Source: DASQFQ01 sp963811595 (GTDB lineage: Bacteria > Actinomycetota > Thermoleophilia > Solirubrobacterales > Solirubrobacteraceae). Taken from it: a stretch of DNA of 64,000 nucleotides. The notes under the pieces are model-generated. The model was not told where the DNA came from, did no database searches, and saw only the letters and a list, made by a program, of their open reading frames with translations. The position numbers were made by a program, and so were the translations under genes. The DNA lies in the NCBI GenBank assembly GCA_963811595.1, contig CAWERW010000016.1, positions 1-64,000 on the forward strand, given 5' to 3'. Positions within the stretch are counted from its first letter, which is position 1. Every line of letters starts with the position of its first letter. This document shows positions 59,872 to 64,000 of the stretch, piece by piece.

Positions 59872-60336
59872 CTAGAGCTCGCGCTCGTAGAAGTAGTTGA
59901 CCGGGCCGTCGGGCCCGTCTTCGCGGTGGCTGAAGCCGAGGCTCTCGTACAGCGCCCGCGCGGCGACATCGGTCTCGTTGGTGCCGAGGTACACATAGAC
60001 GGCTCCCTCGCGCCGGGCGTCTTCGAGCGCGACCTCGACGATCGCCCGCCCGAGCCCCTCGCCGCGACGCTCGGGCACGACGTAGAGCTCCTCGAGGTAG
60101 CAGTCGAGCCCGTCCGTCCACAGTGCGGGGCGGAAGCGGAGCACCGCCACGCCGTCCGGGCCCTCGCCCGCCAGCAGCACGGTCAGCTCGCCGGCGGCGA
60201 TCAGCGCCCGGACGCGCTCGGCCAGCGCCCGCGGGCCGGGCGTCGGGTCGTCGAACTCGCGGTTGAACGCGTCCAGCAGGCGGCCGATCGCCTCGGCGTC
60301 GGCTGCCTTCGCGCGGCGGACGGCCGGATCGCTCAT
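59872..60336 (-). CDS. GNAT family N-acetyltransferase
   Basis: A 154-aa acetyltransferase. The acetyl-CoA binding region is LYVVPERRGEGLGRAIVEVALEDARREGA, followed by the late NETDVAARALYESLGFSHRED. The substrate is unknown; the general form resembles amine or antibiotic-type acetylases. I chose ATG 60336 over an ATG 36 nt upstream because MSDPAVRRAKAADA aligns with the GNAT start. It converges with modC; stops are 8 bp apart. Confidence 0.87.
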   Translation of the reverse strand: MSDPAVRRAKAADAEAIGRLLDAFNREFDDPTPGPRALAERVRALIAAGELTVLLAGEGPDGVAVLRFRPALWTDGLDCYLEELYVVPERRGEGLGRAIVEVALEDARREGAVYVYLGTNETDVAARALYESLGFSHREDGPDGPVNYFYEREL

Positions 60337-60365
60337 CCGCCGCACGCTACCGGCGGCGCGCTTGA

Positions 60366-61019
60366 ATGCCATCCGTGCCCAACCCGCTCGCGGACGAGAT
60401 CGACCGGCGGATCGAGGCGTCGCCCGACCACCGGACCGACGCGATCCGCCGGATCCGGCGCGAGTACTCGCAGCGGCTGCAGGCGGCGCCGCCCGCCGAG
60501 GTGCTCGACCTGGCGGACGCGCTTGTGGAGCGCCGGCGATGGGTCGCCTACGAGCTCGTCCACCACCACCCCGGCGCGCTGGCGGCGCTCGACCGCGAGA
60601 CGGTGACGCGGCTCGGGCGCGGCCTCGACAGCTGGGGCGCCGTCGACGCGTTCGGCCGCTACGTCTCCGGGCCCGCGTGGCGGCTCGGGCGCATCCCCGA
60701 CGCCGCCGTGCACGAGTGGGCGCGGTCGCCGGACCGCTGGTGGCGGCGCGCGGCGCTCGTCTCGACCGTGCCGCTGAACCTCCGCGCCGCCGGCGGCACG
60801 GGCGACGCCGAGCGCACGCTCGCGGTCTGCGCGCAGCTCGTCTCAGACCGCGACGACATGGTCGTCAAGGCGCTGTCGTGGGCGCTGCGCGCGCTGGTCG
60901 TGTGGGATCCGGGAGCGGTCCGCGCCTTCCTGGCCGCGCACGGCGACGCGCTCGCGGCGCGCGTGCGGCGCGAGGTGTCCACCATGCTCGAGACCGGGCG
61001 CAAGCAGCGGCCGGCGTGA
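60366..61019 (+). CDS. DNA alkylation repair (AlkD-like, HEAT repeat) protein
   Basis: A 217-aa all-helical protein. The HEAT-repeat character is visible in VLDLADALVERRRWVAYELVHHHPGAL, and the AlkD-type signature WAVDAFGRYVSGPAWRLG (here SWGAVDAFGRYVS) and WWRRAALVSTVPLN is present. AlkD proteins excise alkylated bases such as 7-methylguanine. A later VSDRDDMVVKALSWALRAL is also typical. Divergent from the GNAT gene with a 29-bp gap. Specificity is not shown. Confidence 0.85.
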   Translation: MPSVPNPLADEIDRRIEASPDHRTDAIRRIRREYSQRLQAAPPAEVLDLADALVERRRWVAYELVHHHPGALAALDRETVTRLGRGLDSWGAVDAFGRYVSGPAWRLGRIPDAAVHEWARSPDRWWRRAALVSTVPLNLRAAGGTGDAERTLAVCAQLVSDRDDMVVKALSWALRALVVWDPGAVRAFLAAHGDALAARVRREVSTMLETGRKQRPA

Positions 61020-61023
61020 ACGT

Positions 61024-61884
61024 CTACAGCGCGTGCGCGCCGTTGCCCTGCGCGGCCTCGTAGCGCGGTTGGAACGGGCGCTGCTCGTCCGGCCCGGGCT
61101 GGACGATCATGACCGTCGACTCCGGGATCTCGAGCCAAGCGCCGGGAAGGTCGGCGAGCGGCTCGGACACCACGATCCGGTCCTCGTCGCGGAAGCGCTG
61201 GAGCCGCGTGTTGTCCGGATAGAGCTTGTGGACGGCATCCGCCTCGGCGGAGACGAACAGCGTGCGCGACTTGCCCTCGGTCGAGTAGCGGAACGCCCAC
61301 AGCCGCTCGCCGTCGGTGACGCCGAGGCTGGCCTGGATCGCGTGCTCGATGCCGTGGCGCTCGGCGGTCGCCTCCACGAGCCCGATGGCGAGCTCGAGCG
61401 CCGCGATCGGATCGTTCTCGAGGCCGTAGGTGAGCGCGAGGTGGAACAGCACCTCGGAGTCGGTCGAGCCCTTGATGCCCGCGAACAGCTCGGGCGCGAC
61501 GGCCAGCATCAGCTCGCGCCGCATCTCCTCGAAGCCGTTGATCACGCCGTTGTGCACGAACAGCCACTTGCCGTGGCGGAACGGGTGGCAGTTCGTCTGC
61601 TGGATCGCCGTGCCGGTCGTCGCGCGCACGTGCGCGAGGAACAGATGCGACTCGACGTGCGAGGCGAGCTCGCGCAGGTTCACGTCGCCCCACGCCGGCG
61701 CGACGCCGTGGTAGACGGCGGGGCCCTCACCCTGCCCGTACCAGCCGAGCCCGAACCCGTCGCCGTTCGTCGTCTCCACCCCCATGCGCGAGTGCAGGCT
61801 CTGGTCCACCAGCCCGTGCTTGGGCTTGAACAGCAGCTCCTCGACGATCACGGGCTGACCCGACCATCCCATCCATCGGCACAT
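61024..61884 (-). CDS. Class II glutamine amidotransferase-like protein
   Basis: A 286-aa Ntn-type amidotransferase, similar to YafJ/EgtC-like enzymes. The catalytic Cys is residue 2 after Met removal (MCRWMGWSG), with GDGFGLGWYG, FLAHVRATTGTAIQQTNCHPF and the HNGVING motif binding glutamine. There is no synthase domain, so the acceptor reaction is unknown. I chose ATG 61884, since Cys must follow the Met; an upstream ATG would add 13 residues and destroy this. Divergent from the GH15 gene with an inverted repeat between them. Confidence 0.88.
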   Translation of the reverse strand: MCRWMGWSGQPVIVEELLFKPKHGLVDQSLHSRMGVETTNGDGFGLGWYGQGEGPAVYHGVAPAWGDVNLRELASHVESHLFLAHVRATTGTAIQQTNCHPFRHGKWLFVHNGVINGFEEMRRELMLAVAPELFAGIKGSTDSEVLFHLALTYGLENDPIAALELAIGLVEATAERHGIEHAIQASLGVTDGERLWAFRYSTEGKSRTLFVSAEADAVHKLYPDNTRLQRFRDEDRIVVSEPLADLPGAWLEIPESTVMIVQPGPDEQRPFQPRYEAAQGNGAHAL

Positions 61885-61915
61885 GGCGTGAGGATCCGAG
61901 CACCGCGGGTGAGCA

Positions 61916-61940
61916 CGCCTCACCCGATCCGGATGAGGCG
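61916..61940. promoter_or_regulatory. Inverted repeat CGCCTCA-N11-TGAGGCG
   Basis: A perfect 7-bp dyad lies in the 87-bp divergent gap between the amidotransferase (61884) and GH15 (61972). It could be an operator for either gene. No consensus is recognised. Confidence 0.4.
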
Positions 61941-61971
61941 GGCGCCGCGGCCGGGTGATGTGCTGCGCCCC

Positions 61972-63867
61972 ATGGCCACCGCCCCCGCCGCGACGGACTG
62001 GCCGCAGAGCGCCGCCGCGCCCTCACCGTTCACGCCGATCGCCGACTACGCCTTCCTGTCGGACTGCCACACCGGCGCGCTCGTCGCGCCCGACGGCACC
62101 ATCGACTGGCTGTGCGTGCCGCGCTTCGACGCGCCGAGCGTGTTCGGCAGCATGCTCGACCGCCAGGCGGGCGGCTTCCGGCTCGGCGCCTACGGCGTCA
62201 CCGTGCCCGCGACCCGCCGCTACGAGCCCGGCACCAAGGTGCTCGTCACGACCTGGAACACGCCCGGCGGCTGGATCGAGGTGCGCGACGCGCTGGTCGT
62301 CGGGCCGCGCGGCAGGCCCGACACGATCACCCCGCACACCCGCCCGCCCGCCGATGACGACGCGGCGCACGCCCTGGTGCGGACGGTCACCTGCCTCGAC
62401 GGCGCGGTCGAGGTCGAGCTCCTGTGCGAGCCGGTCTTCGACTACGGCCGCGAGGATGCCGCGTGGACCCTCGACGAGTCCGCGCAGTGCGCCGACGCGA
62501 CCGGCGCCGGGGTCACGATCCGCCTGCGCACGGACATGGCGCTCGGCGTCGAGGGCGGCCGGGTGCGCGCCCGCCACGTCCTGCGCGCCGGCGAGCGCGC
62601 CTTCTGCGCGCTGTCGTGGGCCGAGGGCCTGGCCGCGCCGCTCAACGCCGTCGAGGCCGACGCGATGCTGACCACCACGGCCGAGTTCTGGCGCACCTGG
62701 CTCGACCGCGCGCGGCCGATCGACCATCGCTGGCGCGAGCCGATCGAGCGCTCGGCGCTGACCATCAAGGGCCTCACGTTCATGCCCACCGGCGCGCTCG
62801 TCGCCGCCCTCACCACCTCGCTGCCCGAGACGCCCGGCGGCGAGCGCAACTGGGACTACCGCTACGCGTGGATGCGCGACGCGACGTTCACGCTGCGCGC
62901 GCTGCACTGGCTCGGCCTCGACTGGGAGGCCGACGAGTTCATGCAGTTCGTGGCCGACCTCGAGCCGGTTGCCGACGGCGGTCTGCAGATCATGTACGGG
63001 ATCGACGGGCGCCGCGACCTCACCGAGTCGACGCGCGACGACCTGTCCGGCTACGCCGGCGCACGGCCGGTCCGGATCGGCAACGGCGCCTTCGACCAGC
63101 GCCAGAACGACGTCTACGGCGCGGTGCTCGACTCGATCCTGCTCCACACCCGCCGCAGCCAGCGGCTGCCCCGCCGGCTGTGGCCGATCGTCGAGTCGCA
63201 GGCGACCTGCGCGACCAACGTCTGGCGCGAGCCCGACCAGGGCATCTGGGAGGCGCGCGGCGCGCCGCAGCACTACGTCTCGTCGAAGCTGATGGGCTGG
63301 GTCGCGCTCGACCGCGCCGCGAAGCTCGCGGCGATCGCGGGCGAGGGCGAGCGTGAGCGCGAGTGGGCGGCCACCGCCGAGGAGATCCGTGCGGACATCC
63401 TCGAGCACGGCGTCAGCGACGGCGGCGTGCTGCGCCAGCACTACGGGACCGACGCGCTCGACGCCTCGAACCTGCTGGCCTCGATCCTCGGGTTCCTGCC
63501 CGGCGACCACGCGGTGCTGCGCGCCACCGTGTTCGCGATCGCCGACGACCTGACCGAGGACGGCTTCGTCCTGCGCTACCGGACCGAGGAGACCGACGAC
63601 GGCCTGTCCGGCAAGGAGGGGACGTTCGTGATCTGCTCGTTCTGGCTCGTGTCGGCGCTGGCCGGCATCGGCGAGCTGCAGCGCGCCCGCGACCTGATGG
63701 AGCGGCTGCTGCGCATCGCCTCCCCGCTCGGGCTCTACGCGGAGGAGTTCGACACCGCGACCGGCCGGCACCTCGGCAACTTCCCGCAGGCGTTCTCGCA
63801 CCTGGCGCTGCTCGAGGCGGCGGCGCGCATCATCGTCGCCGAGCGGCTCGACGAGTACACGGGCTGA
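61972..63867 (+). CDS. Glycoside hydrolase family 15 (glucoamylase/trehalase-like)
   Basis: A 631-aa enzyme with an N-terminal beta domain (ADYAFLSDCHTGALVAPDGTIDWLCVPRFDAPSVFGSMLD) and an (alpha/alpha)6 barrel. The catalytic region keeps ERNWDYRYAWMRDATF, CATNVWREPDQGIWEARG and SNLLASILGFLP, typical of actinobacterial GH15 trehalases or glucoamylases. No signal peptide is seen, so it probably degrades intracellular trehalose or alpha-glucan. ATG 61972 is preceded by no strong RBS. The next gene starts right after its stop. Confidence 0.9.
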   Translation: MATAPAATDWPQSAAAPSPFTPIADYAFLSDCHTGALVAPDGTIDWLCVPRFDAPSVFGSMLDRQAGGFRLGAYGVTVPATRRYEPGTKVLVTTWNTPGGWIEVRDALVVGPRGRPDTITPHTRPPADDDAAHALVRTVTCLDGAVEVELLCEPVFDYGREDAAWTLDESAQCADATGAGVTIRLRTDMALGVEGGRVRARHVLRAGERAFCALSWAEGLAAPLNAVEADAMLTTTAEFWRTWLDRARPIDHRWREPIERSALTIKGLTFMPTGALVAALTTSLPETPGGERNWDYRYAWMRDATFTLRALHWLGLDWEADEFMQFVADLEPVADGGLQIMYGIDGRRDLTESTRDDLSGYAGARPVRIGNGAFDQRQNDVYGAVLDSILLHTRRSQRLPRRLWPIVESQATCATNVWREPDQGIWEARGAPQHYVSSKLMGWVALDRAAKLAAIAGEGEREREWAATAEEIRADILEHGVSDGGVLRQHYGTDALDASNLLASILGFLPGDHAVLRATVFAIADDLTEDGFVLRYRTEETDDGLSGKEGTFVICSFWLVSALAGIGELQRARDLMERLLRIASPLGLYAEEFDTATGRHLGNFPQAFSHLALLEAAARIIVAERLDEYTG

Positions 63868-64000
63868 ATGGCCGCCGAGTCCTACGGCGAAGCCGTCGCC
63901 TGGCAGCCCGACCGGCCGCGCATCCGCCTGCTGCACACGGTCGTCGGCTGGGCGGTGTCGGCGGCATCGATCTGGGTCGCGGCGTGGATCCTGCCGGGAC
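63868..64000 (+). CDS. Membrane protein, 3' partial (holin-like N-terminus)
   Basis: Starts at ATG 63868 directly after the GH15 stop and runs out of the window. Visible residues are MAAESYGEAVAWQPDRPR and then a hydrophobic segment HTVVGWAVSAASIWVAAWILPG, which resembles the first membrane span of proteins carrying a phage-holin-type or phosphodiesterase-linked domain. The identity is uncertain because only 44 residues are visible. Confidence 0.5.
   Translation, partial: MAAESYGEAVAWQPDRPRIRLLHTVVGWAVSAASIWVAAWILPG

Noticed and set aside
1..64000. Mobile elements, CRISPR arrays, tRNA and rRNA genes
   Set aside because: No transposase, integrase, regularly spaced repeats or cloverleaf/rRNA sequence was recognised by eye; a tRNA scan was not possible.

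Overview
The window comes from a very GC-rich chromosome with dense, translationally coupled genes and frequent GTG/TTG starts. An F420-type luciferase-like oxidoreductase, a LAL-type LuxR regulator and SigB/RsbQP-like stress genes point to an actinobacterium. My best guess, from gene content only, is the Thermoleophilia (Solirubrobacterales). No rRNA, tRNA, CRISPR array, integrase or transposase was recognised. Both window edges cut genes.

Layout. 0-14.5 kb is a purine-catabolism island: xanthine dehydrogenase (partial), a small coupled ORF, adenine deaminase, a GH5 glycosidase, an AzgA-type purine permease, and then a tightly overlapping run uraD-pucL-uraH-allantoate amidohydrolase-allB-DUF3830-ABM. 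Together they would take adenine, hypoxanthine and xanthine through urate to allantoin, allantoate and ureidoglycolate. A lower-GC stretch (about 4.4-8.3 kb: endonuclease/phosphatase, YCII, SnoaL-cupin fusion, SnoaL, and a broken unknown gene) looks inserted in it. 14.5-17.7 kb has msrA and a sigma factor / fatty-acid desaturase / STAS operon. 17.7-24.2 kb has an alcohol dehydrogenase, a broken cupin, an epoxide hydrolase, a large LuxR ATPase and a broken thioredoxin-like gene. 24.3-29.4 kb has an APC permease with a universal-stress domain beside a short KdpD/KdpE-like pair. 29.4-33.4 kb has SMP-30, an LLM oxidoreductase, TetR and a class III aminotransferase, with shared operator-like sites. 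33.4-39.5 kb is a GH38 mannosidase plus sugar ABC importer. 39.5-44.3 kb has a metallophosphoesterase and a LysR / FAD-oxidoreductase / DapA-like group. 44.3-48.1 kb has gadB and small or damaged genes. 48.1-54.5 kb is mainly membrane and surface proteins, with a perfect LexA-type palindrome at 48862-48875. 54.5-56.4 kb is an RsbP-RsbQ-like pair. 56.9-59.9 kb is a MerR-TOBE regulator with modABC, which fits the molybdenum need of xanthine dehydrogenase. 59.9-64 kb holds a GNAT, an AlkD-like protein, a class II amidotransferase and a GH15 enzyme.

A recurring oddity is single-base frameshifts (xdh, allantoate amidohydrolase, the unknown gene at 7.4 kb, the thioredoxin-like gene, the metallophosphoesterase, the HD remnant). 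Four small genes also seem to lack an internal block (cupin, YrhK-like, DUF3455, HD). The frameshifts are mostly +1 and could be sequencing or assembly errors. The internal deletions look more like pseudogenes, but raw reads are needed to decide.
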